64,000 bases of DNA from Streptomyces pristinaespiralis (GTDB lineage: Bacteria; Actinomycetota; Actinomycetes; Streptomycetales; Streptomycetaceae): assembly GCF_001278075.1 (NCBI RefSeq), contig NZ_CP011340.1, forward strand, positions 4,464,001-4,528,000, given 5' to 3'. Numbering within the stretch: position 1 is the stretch's first letter; each line of letters starts with the position of its first letter. The translations under genes were made by a program, and so were the position numbers. Positions 35,166 to 44,086 of this stretch are shown here, one piece after another. Below the pieces are notes generated by a model. That model was not told the origin of the DNA. It did no database searches and worked only from the letters and a program-made list of their open reading frames with translations.

Positions 35166-35948
35166 TCAGGCGCTGAGGACGAATACGGGCGGCGGCCCGC
35201 GCCTGATCACCGTGTGCTGAAGTTCCTGACCCGGTCCGGGCAGGGGAGGTCCGTCCACCGGCGGCGCGACGCCGGGCCCGGTCCCCGGCGTCCGCCGAAG
35301 CCCGGCCCGCAGGGCGCGCACCATGGCGAGCGCGGCCCGCAACGGGCGCAACCAAGCGATCTGCACGATCTCGTGGGCCGATTCGGCCGACAGCCGGATC
35401 AGCCGCGACAGCGCGGCGTCGCCGCGACGCATCAGCAGACCGGTCGCGATCGCGGCCAGCAGGTGCCCGAGCACCATGGGCAGCGAGGGCAGCAGTTCCG
35501 GTGAGGCCACGGCCTGGGCGGTGTGCGTGTGCGCGGTGTGGGCGGCCGGATCGATGCCCGCCATGGTGACGATGCGACGGGCTTCCGCGGGGCTCATGGC
35601 GGAGGCCCCGGCTCCGCACACCAGCTTCGCGGCCAGCCTGATCAGGGCGTCGTCGGCGGTCGGTGCGAGCCGCAGGTGCCCTTGGCCGGTGGCGAAGAGC
35701 GTGTGCAGCGCGAGCTGTCCCGCGGTGAGCACGGAGGCGATCGCGGGCAGCGAACGCTCCTTGCCCGTGAACGGCAGGACGAGGACGAAGACCCCGAGAA
35801 GACCGAGAGCCAGGGTCCACAGCGGGACCGCCCGGCAGGCGGCGAGCACATGTCCCGTCGCGGACAGCACGACACAGGCCGCGGTGAACACCGCGGCCCT
35901 CAGCAGCCGCAGACCGGCTCCGGCGCGTGCTTGGCGTATGGACGACAT
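35166..35948 (-). CDS. hypothetical multi-pass membrane protein with His-rich loop
   Basis: Unrecognised integral membrane protein of 260 residues. Helices are predicted at about 17-38, 42-60, 68-88 and 155-175. Between the third and fourth lies an extracytoplasmic-looking loop with AHTAHTHTAQ, a possible metal-binding patch. The C-terminal 60 residues are Arg/Pro-rich. It lies upstream of the YcnI gene on the same strand (gap 95 bases), and the His-rich loop would suit a copper or zinc role, but this is inference from context only. Confidence 0.8.
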   Translation of the reverse strand: MSSIRQARAGAGLRLLRAAVFTAACVVLSATGHVLAACRAVPLWTLALGLLGVFVLVLPFTGKERSLPAIASVLTAGQLALHTLFATGQGHLRLAPTADDALIRLAAKLVCGAGASAMSPAEARRIVTMAGIDPAAHTAHTHTAQAVASPELLPSLPMVLGHLLAAIATGLLMRRGDAALSRLIRLSAESAHEIVQIAWLRPLRAALAMVRALRAGLRRTPGTGPGVAPPVDGPPLPGPGQELQHTVIRRGPPPVFVLSA

Positions 35949-36140
35949 GGCCGGCTCATCATCGCACTGCGCTGTGGGCGGCCGTACGGCAGGTCCGGAA
36001 GATCCCCTTTGGCGACATACACCGGCGGGTGCGGGACGCGCATCCGCCGAACGAGGGCCGTCAGCGCGACGATGCGCTTACGCAGCGTGCCTTGGGGCAA
36101 TACGTATCGGTATGTCGAGCCGCGGCCAGGAGGCTGGAGC

Positions 36141-36602
36141 ATGAGCATCTGGTGGTCCCTCCATTTGCGGCGCGAGGCTGCGAGCGTGCCGCTCGCACGG
36201 CGCCTGTTGCTGGGCACCATGGAGACCGCGGGCGTCGATCCGGACATCTCCTACGACCTGTCGGTCGCACTGACCGAGGCGTGCGCCAACGCCGTCGAGC
36301 ACGGCGGCGACCGCGACACCGACGAAGTGTCCAGGGACTACCGCGTGACGGCCTACCTGGACGGCGAGAAGTGCCGTATCGAGGTGGCCGATTCGGGTCC
36401 GGGATTTCCCGTCGGCGGCGCCACCCTGCGCGGGCACAGCGCCGCCCCGGCACCCGGCCATGCCGAGAGCGGCCGCGGTATGTGCCTGATCGAGCAGCTC
36501 GCCGACCATGTGCACGTCCGCAACAGGCCCGGGCGCGGTGCCGTGGTCAGCTTCGACAAGGTCCTCAAATGGCGGGAGGGCGCGCTGCTCGACGTGTCGT
36601 GA
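36141..36602 (+). CDS. anti-sigma-factor-type ATP-binding protein (RsbW/SpoIIAB-like)
   Basis: GHKL ATPase of 153 residues, the stand-alone serine-kinase type that regulates sigma factors or anti-anti-sigma proteins. N box EACANAVEHG, G1 box DSGPGF and G2 box SGRGMCLIEQ are seen. AGGAGG lies 10 bases before the ATG. No antagonist or sigma gene is adjacent; the closest possible partner is the PP2C-like gene at 38245, beyond pepP. The terminator stem begins inside the last codons. Confidence 0.92.
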   Translation: MSIWWSLHLRREAASVPLARRLLLGTMETAGVDPDISYDLSVALTEACANAVEHGGDRDTDEVSRDYRVTAYLDGEKCRIEVADSGPGFPVGGATLRGHSAAPAPGHAESGRGMCLIEQLADHVHVRNRPGRGAVVSFDKVLKWREGALLDVS

Positions 36603-36615
36603 GCAGCGCGCCCTC
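36576..36615. terminator. 15-bp stem terminator overlapping the end of the anti-sigma gene
   Basis: Arms GAGGGCGCGCTGCTC (36576-36590) and GAGCAGCGCGCCCTC (36601-36615) are perfectly complementary, loop 10 nt. The 5' arm encodes the last residues of the anti-sigma protein and the stop codon (36600-36602) runs into the 3' arm. It separates this gene from convergent pepP. Confidence 0.85.
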
Positions 36616-36637
36616 ACCCGGGGCGTGTCCCGTCGGA

Positions 36638-38125
36638 TCAGCTCTGCTGGAGCGAGGCCATCCAGGCCTCGACCTCGTCGGCCTGGCGCGGCAGCGCGGC
36701 GGAGAGGTTCCTGTTGCCGTCCTCGGTGACGAGGATGTCGTCCTCGATACGGACGCCGATGCCGCGGTACTCCTCGGGCACGGTCAGGTCGTCCGCCTGG
36801 AAGTACAGACCGGGCTCGACGGTGAGGCACATGCCCGGCTCCAGGGTCCCGTCGACGTACGCCTCCGTGCGCGCGGCGGCGCAGTCGTGGACGTCCATGC
36901 CGAGCATGTGGCCGGTGCCGTGGAGCGTCCAGCGGCGCTGAAGGCCCAGCTCGATCACCCGCTCGACGGGGCCTTCGACCAGACCCCACTCGACGAGCTT
37001 CTCGGCGAGCACCCGCTGCGAGGCGTCGTGGAAGTCGCGGTACTTGGCACCGGGCCTGACAGCCGCGATCCCGGCCTCCTGGGCCTCGTACACGGCGTCG
37101 TAGATCTTGCGCTGGATCTCGGTGTACCGGCCGCTGATGGGCAGCGTGCGGGTGACGTCCGCGGTGTAGAGCGTGTGGGTCTCCACACCGGCGTCGAGCA
37201 GCAGCAGGTCGCCGGAGCGGACCGGGCCGTCGTTGCGCACCCAGTGCAGGGTGGTCGCGTGCGGGCCGGCGGCGCAGATGGAGCCGTAGCCGACGTCGTT
37301 GCCCTCGACCCGGGCGCGCAGGAAGAACGTGCCCTCGATGTAGCGCTCGCTGGTGGCCTGCGCCTTGTCGAGGACTTTGACGACGTCCTCGAAGCCGCGG
37401 GCGGTGGAGTCGCACGCCTTCTGCAGCTCGCCGATCTCGAACTCGTCCTTCACCGCGCGGGCTTCCGAGAGGAAGACGCGCAGCTCCTCGTCGCGCTCCT
37501 TGGTGACCTTGTCGGTCAGCGCCGCCTCGATGGAGGCGTCGTGGCCGCGGACGACCCGTACCGGGCCGGTGGCCTCGCTCAGCCTGCCGGCCAGCTCGCG
37601 GACGTCCTCGGCGGGAATGCCCAGCAGCTGCTCGGCCTCCGCGAGGGAGTGGCGGCGGCCGACCCACAGCTCGCCCTGGCCCGACAGCCAGAACTCGCCG
37701 TTCTCACGGTTGGAGCGCGGGAGGAGGTAGATGGTGGCGACGTGGCCCTCGCCCCGGGGCTCGAGCACCAGGACGCCGTCCTCGCTCTGGTCGCCGGTCA
37801 GGTACGCGTACTCGGTCGAGGCGCGGAAGCTGTACTCGGTGTCGTTCGAGCGGGTCTTCAGGTTGCCCGCGGGGACGACCAGCCGCTCGCCGGGGAAGCG
37901 CGCCGAGAGTGCGGCACGGCGGGCCGCGGTGTGCGCGGCCTGGGCGATGGGCTCGAGACCGTGCAGCTCGGTGTCGGCCCAGCCGGTGGTCATGTTCTCG
38001 GCCAGCTCGTCGGACACGCCCGGGTACAGGCCGTTCTTGCGCTGCTTGATCGGCTGCTCCTCGCCCTCCGCGCCTGCTGCTTCAGCAGCAAGATCGGTTT
38101 CCGCCGGGGTGAGCTCCTCAGCCAC
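36638..38125 (-). CDS. pepP: Xaa-Pro aminopeptidase (M24B)
   Basis: Cytosolic dinuclear-metal aminopeptidase removing N-terminal residues before proline, 495 residues. The N-terminal creatinase-like domain covers about 40-240. The pita-bread catalytic domain follows with metal ligands in LLLDAGVETHTLYTADVTRT, in TLHGTGHMLGMDVHD, in LEPGMCLTVEPGLY and in GIGVRIEDDILVTEDG. I chose the GTG at 38125 because AGGAGG sits 5 bases upstream; a longer frame to 38236 is unconserved. The Glu/Ala-rich first 30 residues are low complexity. Confidence 0.96.
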   Translation of the reverse strand: MAEELTPAETDLAAEAAGAEGEEQPIKQRKNGLYPGVSDELAENMTTGWADTELHGLEPIAQAAHTAARRAALSARFPGERLVVPAGNLKTRSNDTEYSFRASTEYAYLTGDQSEDGVLVLEPRGEGHVATIYLLPRSNRENGEFWLSGQGELWVGRRHSLAEAEQLLGIPAEDVRELAGRLSEATGPVRVVRGHDASIEAALTDKVTKERDEELRVFLSEARAVKDEFEIGELQKACDSTARGFEDVVKVLDKAQATSERYIEGTFFLRARVEGNDVGYGSICAAGPHATTLHWVRNDGPVRSGDLLLLDAGVETHTLYTADVTRTLPISGRYTEIQRKIYDAVYEAQEAGIAAVRPGAKYRDFHDASQRVLAEKLVEWGLVEGPVERVIELGLQRRWTLHGTGHMLGMDVHDCAAARTEAYVDGTLEPGMCLTVEPGLYFQADDLTVPEEYRGIGVRIEDDILVTEDGNRNLSAALPRQADEVEAWMASLQQS

Positions 38126-38244
38126 GTCTGCCTCCTGGGCTTGTCGGCCTTGACCGTTACGACACCTGGTCCCCTCTGCCGGGTCGGCGAGGGGACGCTT
38201 CCATCGTATGTGCGACCGGAAGAGGCCGGAAAGCATGTGAGAAA

Positions 38245-39657
38245 TCAGTCAAATCGGGCGGCAAGCAGCACGATGTCCTCTCCGTCGCCGGTGGCGTCCG
38301 GTCCTTCGGGGAGCACGGTCCGCAGGACGTGGTCGGCGATCGCCGCAGGGTCGCCGCGCAACGCTCGCGGAACGCCCGCCGCCGCGGAGTGGAGCCGGGT
38401 GAAGGCGCGGTCCATGGGGTCGCCGGTGCGCCGCAGCAGCCCGTCCGTGTACAGCAGCACCGTTTCTCCGGGCTGGGGGCGGAGTTCGACGCTCGGCGCC
38501 TCCCAGCAGGCGAGCATGCCCAGCGGAGCCGACAGCGACGTCTCGACGAACTCGGTGCGCTGGTCCCCGATCACCAGCGGCGGGGTGTGACCGGCCCCGG
38601 CGAGCACGATCTTCCGCTCGGCGGGTTCGGCGTACGCGAAGAGCGCGGTGGCCGTGCGCGCGGGCTCGGTGAGACGCAGCAGCAGTTCGAGATCGGACAG
38701 GACCGCGAGCGGATCTTCCCCTTCCATCACCGCGTAAGCCCGCAAGGAGGCCCGGAGCCTGCCCATCGCGGCGAGCGCGCTGGGGCCGCGGCCGCTGACC
38801 GAGCCGACCGCGAGCCCGAGGGCTCCCTCGGGCAGCGGCAGCGCGTCGTACCAGTCACCGCCGCCGCGCGGGCCGCTGTGATGCCTGGCGGCGAGCTGGA
38901 CACCGGGCACCCGGGGCAGCCTGCTGGGCAGCAACTCCTCGGCGACGGTCGCGACGGTCGCGCGCGCCTGTTCCAGCTCGATCAGGCGGCCCAGGTGTTC
39001 GGTGGCGGAACGCATGTAGAGGCCGACCAGATGACACTGCCGCTCGACGGGTGTGGCCGGTTCGTCGTAGAGCCACACGGCCGCGCCGAGGGTGCCGGCG
39101 TCCTCTGTGGCCAGCGGCACCGTGTAACTGGCCGAGTAGCCGAGGCGGGCGGCGACCTCGCGGTGCAGGGGGTGGAGCGAGTCGTCGCCGAGCAGGTCGG
39201 GGTGGGCGATGGGGCCGGGGACTCCGGACCGGCCGCTGTCGAGGATGCGGCCGTACGCCGTCGCGCCGCGCGGAACCGTCTCGATGTGGCCGAGGTCGGA
39301 GCGGGTCAGTCCGAGGCCCTTGGCGAGACCGGGACCGCGGTCGTCCTCGAGCGGGCTGTCGCGGGCGGCGTCGCGGGGCGGTTCGAGGACGACCAGACCG
39401 CGGCGGGCACCGACGAGTGCGGCGCCCGCGCCGAGCAGTTCCTCGAGGGCGTCGTCGAGCGTGCCGGTTCTGATCAGCCGCTCGGTGAGTTCATGGAGCG
39501 TCGTCAGGTCCGAGACCCAGCCGGCCAGCCGGTCCTGAAGCACCGCTCCGGCCGCAGGGGGCGCGGCGGGGACAGGGGGCAGGGTTGAGGGAGTGTGCGC
39601 CGGGGCAGGAACCGTTGAGTCGATTCCAGCCACTTTCGGCAGGTGAGGGGCGCTCAT
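38245..39657 (-). CDS. GAF domain and SpoIIE-type PP2C phosphatase, metal site altered
   Basis: Regulatory protein of about 470 residues: a Pro/Ala-rich N terminus, a GAF domain (about 60-225) and a SpoIIE/RsbU phosphatase domain (about 250-470). The metal motif GGDWYDALPL and the distal EDIVLLAARF are present. The usual GD(V/I)xGxG motif reads VGSVSGRG, with Ser in place of the metal-binding Asp, so activity may be reduced or lost. Start: ATG at 39657 has GGAAAG upstream; in-frame starts at 39711 and 39774 would add codons with low third-position GC, including a TTA, and look noncoding. Likely function: control of an anti-anti-sigma protein. Confidence 0.88.
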   Translation of the reverse strand: MSAPHLPKVAGIDSTVPAPAHTPSTLPPVPAAPPAAGAVLQDRLAGWVSDLTTLHELTERLIRTGTLDDALEELLGAGAALVGARRGLVVLEPPRDAARDSPLEDDRGPGLAKGLGLTRSDLGHIETVPRGATAYGRILDSGRSGVPGPIAHPDLLGDDSLHPLHREVAARLGYSASYTVPLATEDAGTLGAAVWLYDEPATPVERQCHLVGLYMRSATEHLGRLIELEQARATVATVAEELLPSRLPRVPGVQLAARHHSGPRGGGDWYDALPLPEGALGLAVGSVSGRGPSALAAMGRLRASLRAYAVMEGEDPLAVLSDLELLLRLTEPARTATALFAYAEPAERKIVLAGAGHTPPLVIGDQRTEFVETSLSAPLGMLACWEAPSVELRPQPGETVLLYTDGLLRRTGDPMDRAFTRLHSAAAGVPRALRGDPAAIADHVLRTVLPEGPDATGDGEDIVLLAARFD

Positions 39658-40282
39658 GGCAGCCGGCTTTCCGGCAGGTGCGTTTCGCTCAATAGCATCG
39701 CAAACCCCCATGTCATTCTGCGCCGCTATCAGTGCATCCACATCTACACGTACACGTAAGGTGATGTCCAGCACTGTCCCGGTGGGATTGGTGGTGTCCG
39801 GGCGTTATGGGGACACCAGTTAACTTGGCCGAAAAATGCACCTGATGGCGGTCGATTGGGGTCGACTGAGGGCGTTCGGCAGGGGGTCCCCCAGGGCGAA
39901 GGCCCAGGGGGAAAGCGTCATTGCAAGCGTGCTGGGTACGTAAACGGTGATGACCAGGGGCAGTTGGAAGCGCCCCGGAACCTGGCCGCGGGCCCCGGCG
40001 TCCTAACAGCCGGAGGCCGCGCCTCATCCCGGAGTGGCGGGGAAGAAGTACAGCGGGACTGCAAGCGCCAGGCGCGCGCCACCCCTCGCCACACGTTTAA
40101 TGGACTACAGCCCACGTTCGGCCCTCGGGCGACGATCCTGTCGCCGACGAAACCGGGGGCCCGCCCATGCCGATGGCATGGGGCGATGACGCCGATCAGT
40201 ACGCGCACTTGTACGCACAGTAATGAGCTGCACACCTGATGTGATGTGGACCCCGGCGTTCAACGGAAAGGAACGAGCGCTC
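39658..40282. other. 625-bp divergent intergenic region
   Basis: Holds promoters of the PP2C-like and primase-like genes. Structures: an 8-bp inverted repeat TGGTGTCC / GGACACCA (39792-39799 and 39811-39818), an imperfect CCCCCAGGGC / GCCCAGGGGG hairpin near 39890-39912 of the kind often seen between Streptomyces genes, and CCCATGCC / GGCATGGG (40164-40171 and 40175-40182). I see no convincing gene; frames here have mixed third-position GC. Confidence 0.5.
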
Positions 40283-41047
40283 ATGCGCGAGATCCTCGGA
40301 AGGCGACGCAGGCTCCGGTACCGGCGCAAGAAGGGGCCTGTTCAGCTTGAAGCGGCGCTGACCTTCGCCGTCGAGTGGCAATGGCCCGTGCTCCCCGGTG
40401 CAGGACTGAAATCGGCCGGTGGTGACCGGTCGGAGGGCCGCGGCAGAAGCCGCGGCGAACGTGGGTGCGCCTGCCCCGACCCCGAGTGCGTCGTCCCCGG
40501 CGCCCACCCCTTCGATCCCGGCCTCCTCGCCGCGACCACCGACGAGCGGATGATCCGCTGGTGGTGGACCAACCGGCCGACGGCGCCGATCATGCTGGCG
40601 ACCGGTGGCCCGGCCCGGGCCGGAGGCTCCGGCGACGGCAGGGCGCCCTGCGCCGTGAGTCTGCCCGCGGTGGCCGCGTCGCGCGCGCTGTCGGTGCTGG
40701 ACCGGATGGACATGCGACTGGGACCGGTCGTCGCCACCCCGACCCGATGGTCGCTGCTGGTGGCTCCGTACACCCTGGAGCAGCTCGGTGAGCTGCTCTT
40801 CGTCAAGGACTGCGTGCCCAGTTCGCTGCGCTTCCACGGCAGCGGCGGCTATCTCGTGCTGCCCCCTTCGGAGACCGGCACGGGCCAGGTGCGGTGGGAA
40901 CGGGCGCCGCTGCCCGGGTCTTCCGCGCCGTGGCTGCCCGACGTCGAAGCGGTCGTGGACGCTCTCGTCGAGGCGAGTGCGAGCAGTGCGCCCGGCAGCG
41001 GGCTCTATCCGCCGGAGTCCGGAGAGGGCAGCCGGCTCACGTACTGA
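40283..41047 (+). CDS. bifunctional primase/polymerase-like protein lacking the DxD motif
   Basis: Protein of 254 residues from the ATG at 40283, with AAAGGA about 10 bases upstream. Its overall layout follows the N-terminal prim-pol domain of actinobacterial plasmids and chromosomes: WPVLPG near the N terminus, a CACPDPECVVPGAHP Cys/His cluster, WWTNRPTAPIMLATG and HGSGGYLVLPPS. However, the region that should carry the catalytic Asp-x-Asp reads VVATPTRWSLLVAP, with no acidic pair, unlike the second copy at 51657. It may be a non-catalytic DNA-binding relative. The first 25 residues are strongly basic. Confidence 0.82.
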   Translation: MREILGRRRRLRYRRKKGPVQLEAALTFAVEWQWPVLPGAGLKSAGGDRSEGRGRSRGERGCACPDPECVVPGAHPFDPGLLAATTDERMIRWWWTNRPTAPIMLATGGPARAGGSGDGRAPCAVSLPAVAASRALSVLDRMDMRLGPVVATPTRWSLLVAPYTLEQLGELLFVKDCVPSSLRFHGSGGYLVLPPSETGTGQVRWERAPLPGSSAPWLPDVEAVVDALVEASASSAPGSGLYPPESGEGSRLTY

Positions 41048-41245
41048 ACACCGGCCCGGCAGCGCGGTCATGGACGGCCGCGCGGCCGGCCGCCAAGGCC
41101 GCCACGTCGGGCCCGGTTCGTCACTCGTACGGGTAGCAGGCGGGCCGAGTCGGCAGAGACATGGGCGCGCGGCGGCCGTCCGGCCGCGGTCCGCCGATAT
41201 CTTCGGGCAGTCGCGTCCGAACCTCCGCAGCCGGCAGGGTGCCCC

Positions 41246-41878
41246 ATGAATCTCCGCATGATCGGGCTCGCCGCCGTGGTCGTGACCGCCACGCTGGTAC
41301 CGCTCGTCGCGTCGGCAGGACCGGCCGCGGGGCCGCGACCGGGGACCGGCACGGGAACCGTCCCCGACGACGACGCCAAGGGCCTCGGGACGACCGGACC
41401 GACCGGTCTGCTGCAGGGGTTCGGGACGCCTGAGACCGACGGCCTGGACGCGAGCGGGCCGGACGGCGCGGAAGGCATGGAGGGCGGGTCCGGCGTCTCC
41501 GGGGGTGACGGCGAGGCCGTCCCCCGGACCGACTCCCGATGTGGGCCGGAACTCGCCTCTGCCGACGGCATCGAGGCGCAGACCTGCGTGCTCACCCGGG
41601 GCGGCCGGACCTGGGGCCGCACCTATTACCGCAATGCGACCGGTGAGGAATTGACGTCCGTACTCACTCTGATGGCACCGGGCGGACGCACTGTGCAGAC
41701 GAACTGCGACGTCGAGGCGGGCGATGAGCCGGGCACTTGCGAAACCGCTCGTGAGCCTTCGCGCGGCAGCGCTTCCGACTACAGGGCGATCGCCGAGTTC
41801 GCCGTTCACGACGGAACGGGGGACGCGCCGCTGCTGCTCCGCTCCGGAAGCAACTCCCAAGAGTTCACGGGCCGTTGA
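41246..41878 (+). CDS. secreted hypothetical protein
   Basis: Unrecognised protein of 210 residues. A signal peptide (about 1-25, cleavage near VASAGPA) is followed by a Gly/Asp/Thr-rich low-complexity region (about 28-95) and a compact C-terminal domain (about 96-210) with four cysteines (RCGPEL, QTCVL, TNCDV, GTCET), probably two disulfides. GGGTG lies about 7 bases upstream of the ATG. It is monocistronic; no function can be assigned. Confidence 0.8.
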   Translation: MNLRMIGLAAVVVTATLVPLVASAGPAAGPRPGTGTGTVPDDDAKGLGTTGPTGLLQGFGTPETDGLDASGPDGAEGMEGGSGVSGGDGEAVPRTDSRCGPELASADGIEAQTCVLTRGGRTWGRTYYRNATGEELTSVLTLMAPGGRTVQTNCDVEAGDEPGTCETAREPSRGSASDYRAIAEFAVHDGTGDAPLLLRSGSNSQEFTGR

Positions 41879-42072
41879 GGCGCCGGGGGCGTCCGGGAAA
41901 TGGAAACGCCCGATCGCTGGCGACGGGGGATGCACCAGCGACCGGGCTTCTAGAACGGTAACAAGAGATCTGCGGTTCGCAAATTCGATCTCTCGTATTC
42001 GGACAGGGATTTACCTTCCGAATGAGCGAGTTGTGACAGGTGTCACCCGGCGTCCACCGGTAATCGTCACTC
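41879..42072. terminator. convergent gap with stem-loops, locally AT-rich
   Basis: A 7-bp stem (41914-41920 with 41935-41941) follows the secreted-protein gene. Next, in AT-richer DNA, AGAGATC (41964-41970) pairs with GATCTCT (41987-41993) and encloses TGCG-GTT-CGCA (41971-41981). They are probable terminators for the two convergent genes; a small RNA cannot be excluded. Confidence 0.5.
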
Positions 42073-43065
42073 TCAGCTGAGCGTCACCTGGCGGTTGGTG
42101 AGACCGCCTCGCGCCCGGCGCTCCTCGGCGGTGAGAGGGGCGTCGCTCTTCAGCGCGCCGGCCAGCCGCTCGGCGAACTCGGCGGCGGGCTTCTCGCACT
42201 CCTCCGCACCCATCGTGGTCGGCAGGTCCCACACGGGGACCATCAGTCCGTGCGCACGGAAGGAGCCCACCAGACGGGTCCCTTCGCCGAGCGACGAGGT
42301 GCCCGCCGCGTGCAGCCTGGCCAGTGCGTCGAGCAGCTGCTCCTCGGGGTGCGGCATGACCCAGCGGAGGTGGTTCTTCTCCGGCGTCTCGCACCAGTAG
42401 GCGGCGTCGACGCCCGAGAGCTTCACGGTCGGGATCGCCGCCGCGTTGGCGCGCTCGAGGGAAGCGGCCACCTCGGGGGAGGCCTGCTCGGCCGAAGCCG
42501 GGACCCAGAACTCGAAACCGGAGTGCACGGTCGGCTCGAAAGCGGCGTCCGGGTCGAGCAGGTCCTGCAGCCGCACGGCCTCGGCCGGGGCGGTGGCGGC
42601 GGTGACCGGGGTGCCGGGCTCGGCGGTGAGCGCCCGCTGCAGCGTGCCGGCGAGGTCGCGGCTGAGATCACCGGAGGGGGTGTCGTTCTGCAGACCGAGG
42701 AGGACGGAGCCGTCGTCGCGCCGCAGGGCCGGCCATGCCATGGGCAGTACCGTCGCGAGCGTCACGGAGGGAACGCCCTCGGGAAGGCCGTCCTTCAGGG
42801 TGAGTTCGACGGTCGCCGCGGGCACCAGCTCGCGCAGGGCCACCCAGTCGCACTCGCCCGGCAGCCCTTCGAAGGGGCGCTGGACCAGCTCCGTCACGGC
42901 GTGGGACGCGGCCCGGCCGTGACATGCCTTGTAACGGCGGCCGGAACCGCAGGGGCAGGGCTCGCGGGCTCCCACCACCGGAACCGGCTCGTCGCGGCCT
43001 GCGGTACGGGCCCCGTCCTTGAACTGAGGCTTCGTCGCCTTCGTCTGGGGGCGCTTCTTGGCCAT
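42073..43065 (-). CDS. SEC-C motif protein (DUF5926-like)
   Basis: Conserved actinobacterial protein of 330 residues. The N terminus is basic (MAKKRPQTKATK), and the zinc-binding SEC-C motif CPCGSGRRYKACHG is at about residues 37-50, here N-terminal rather than C-terminal as in SecA. The remaining 270 residues form an alpha/beta domain of unknown function with FEFWVP and KNHLRWVMPHPEEQLLDALARL. No membrane segment. The zinc motif suggests protein or ribosome binding; the biological role is not known to me. Confidence 0.88.
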   Translation of the reverse strand: MAKKRPQTKATKPQFKDGARTAGRDEPVPVVGAREPCPCGSGRRYKACHGRAASHAVTELVQRPFEGLPGECDWVALRELVPAATVELTLKDGLPEGVPSVTLATVLPMAWPALRRDDGSVLLGLQNDTPSGDLSRDLAGTLQRALTAEPGTPVTAATAPAEAVRLQDLLDPDAAFEPTVHSGFEFWVPASAEQASPEVAASLERANAAAIPTVKLSGVDAAYWCETPEKNHLRWVMPHPEEQLLDALARLHAAGTSSLGEGTRLVGSFRAHGLMVPVWDLPTTMGAEECEKPAAEFAERLAGALKSDAPLTAEERRARGGLTNRQVTLS

Positions 43066-43397
43066 GGTGTGGCTTTCTCCCGATTGCGGCGGTGCTGTGT
43101 CGGGCGCGAGCCTAGCCGTACGCCGCCTCCGTGGGGGAGCGGCGGGGCGAGGCGCCCCGGAAGTCCACGCCGGCGTAGGCGCGTGAGCGGCCGGTGGCCG
43201 TGAGCTTGCGGAGCCGAACGGGAACGCCGGAGCGGCGGAGCGCCGGAGCCGCCGGGATCACCTACCGCCATCCCGTGCCTCGAACCGGCGCGGTGCCTGT
43301 GCACCTGAACCGGCCGTGTCCTTTGACAGCCGGACTCGCTGCGACGCGCGGTCGCGCGGTTGCGCGGGCGGGTCGACGAAAGCCCCCTCGGCAGACC

Positions 43398-43910
43398 TCA
43401 GTCGAGATCGTCGAAAGCGTCCGCGAAGTCGAACGCGGGGCCGCCGACGCGCGCAGCGAAGTCCTCGCGGCGGTGCCCTTCGGTGACGATCACCCAGACG
43501 GTGACCTCACCGGTCGCGCTGTCGCGTACTCCCCACTCCTGCGCCAGCGCCGTGATGATGTTGAGCCCGCGGCCGCCCCGTGCGGTGACCGAGGGCGTGG
43601 CCGGAACAGGGCGGGTCGGACCGCCTCCGTCCGTCACCTCGACCGTGAGCCGCCCCGCCTTGTCGACACGCCATGCGGCTCGTACGTCCCCGTCCCCCGC
43701 GTCCCCGTTTCCCAGCGGCCTGCCGTGCCGGCACGCGTTGCTGAGCAGCTCGGAAAGGATCAGCACTGCATCGTCGACGACCGTTTCCGGGACACCACTG
43801 CGGTTCAGCTGTTCGCGCATCCTGTGTCGCGCCTCACCCACGCCCGCAGGGCCATGGGGTACGGCCATGCTCGACGACGTGGGCACCTCCTGTGCCACCA
43901 CAAACGCCAC
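43398..43910 (-). CDS. ATP-binding regulatory protein (GHKL, RsbW-like)
   Basis: Stand-alone GHKL ATPase of 170 residues from the GTG at 43910, which follows AAAGGAGG. N box ELLSNACRHG, G1-like DGGGPTRP and G2 box GGRGLNIITAL are seen. The first 30 residues are Val/Pro/Ser-rich and not part of the fold. The family in Streptomyces is large and usually acts as anti-sigma or phosphotransfer partner; no partner is adjacent. A long upstream frame extension is the antiparallel shadow of the glycerophosphodiesterase gene. Confidence 0.9.
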   Translation of the reverse strand: MAFVVAQEVPTSSSMAVPHGPAGVGEARHRMREQLNRSGVPETVVDDAVLILSELLSNACRHGRPLGNGDAGDGDVRAAWRVDKAGRLTVEVTDGGGPTRPVPATPSVTARGGRGLNIITALAQEWGVRDSATGEVTVWVIVTEGHRREDFAARVGGPAFDFADAFDDLD

Positions 43911-44086
43911 CCCCGAGACCTCCTTTGCCCCACGCCACGGTGTGAATGCCCCAATGGACTGGACCGGAAACCGGCCAAGGGCGGAGCAGTGACGTACTCG
44001 ACACGATCGAGCACGCGCCGAACGCGCCGGTGCACTCCCTGCCGGGCGGACCGGACGCCCACGGACCGGGGGCCGGGCCAGCCGGA

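Noticed and set aside
35071-35820. N-terminal extension of the YcnI frame by 250 codons
   Set aside because: The extension overlaps a membrane-protein gene in another phase, and the real start is followed directly by a signal peptide.
39658-39774. Upstream extension of the PP2C-like gene with a TTA codon
   Set aside because: The extra codons have low third-position GC and no Shine-Dalgarno at either upstream start, so the TTA is probably not translated.
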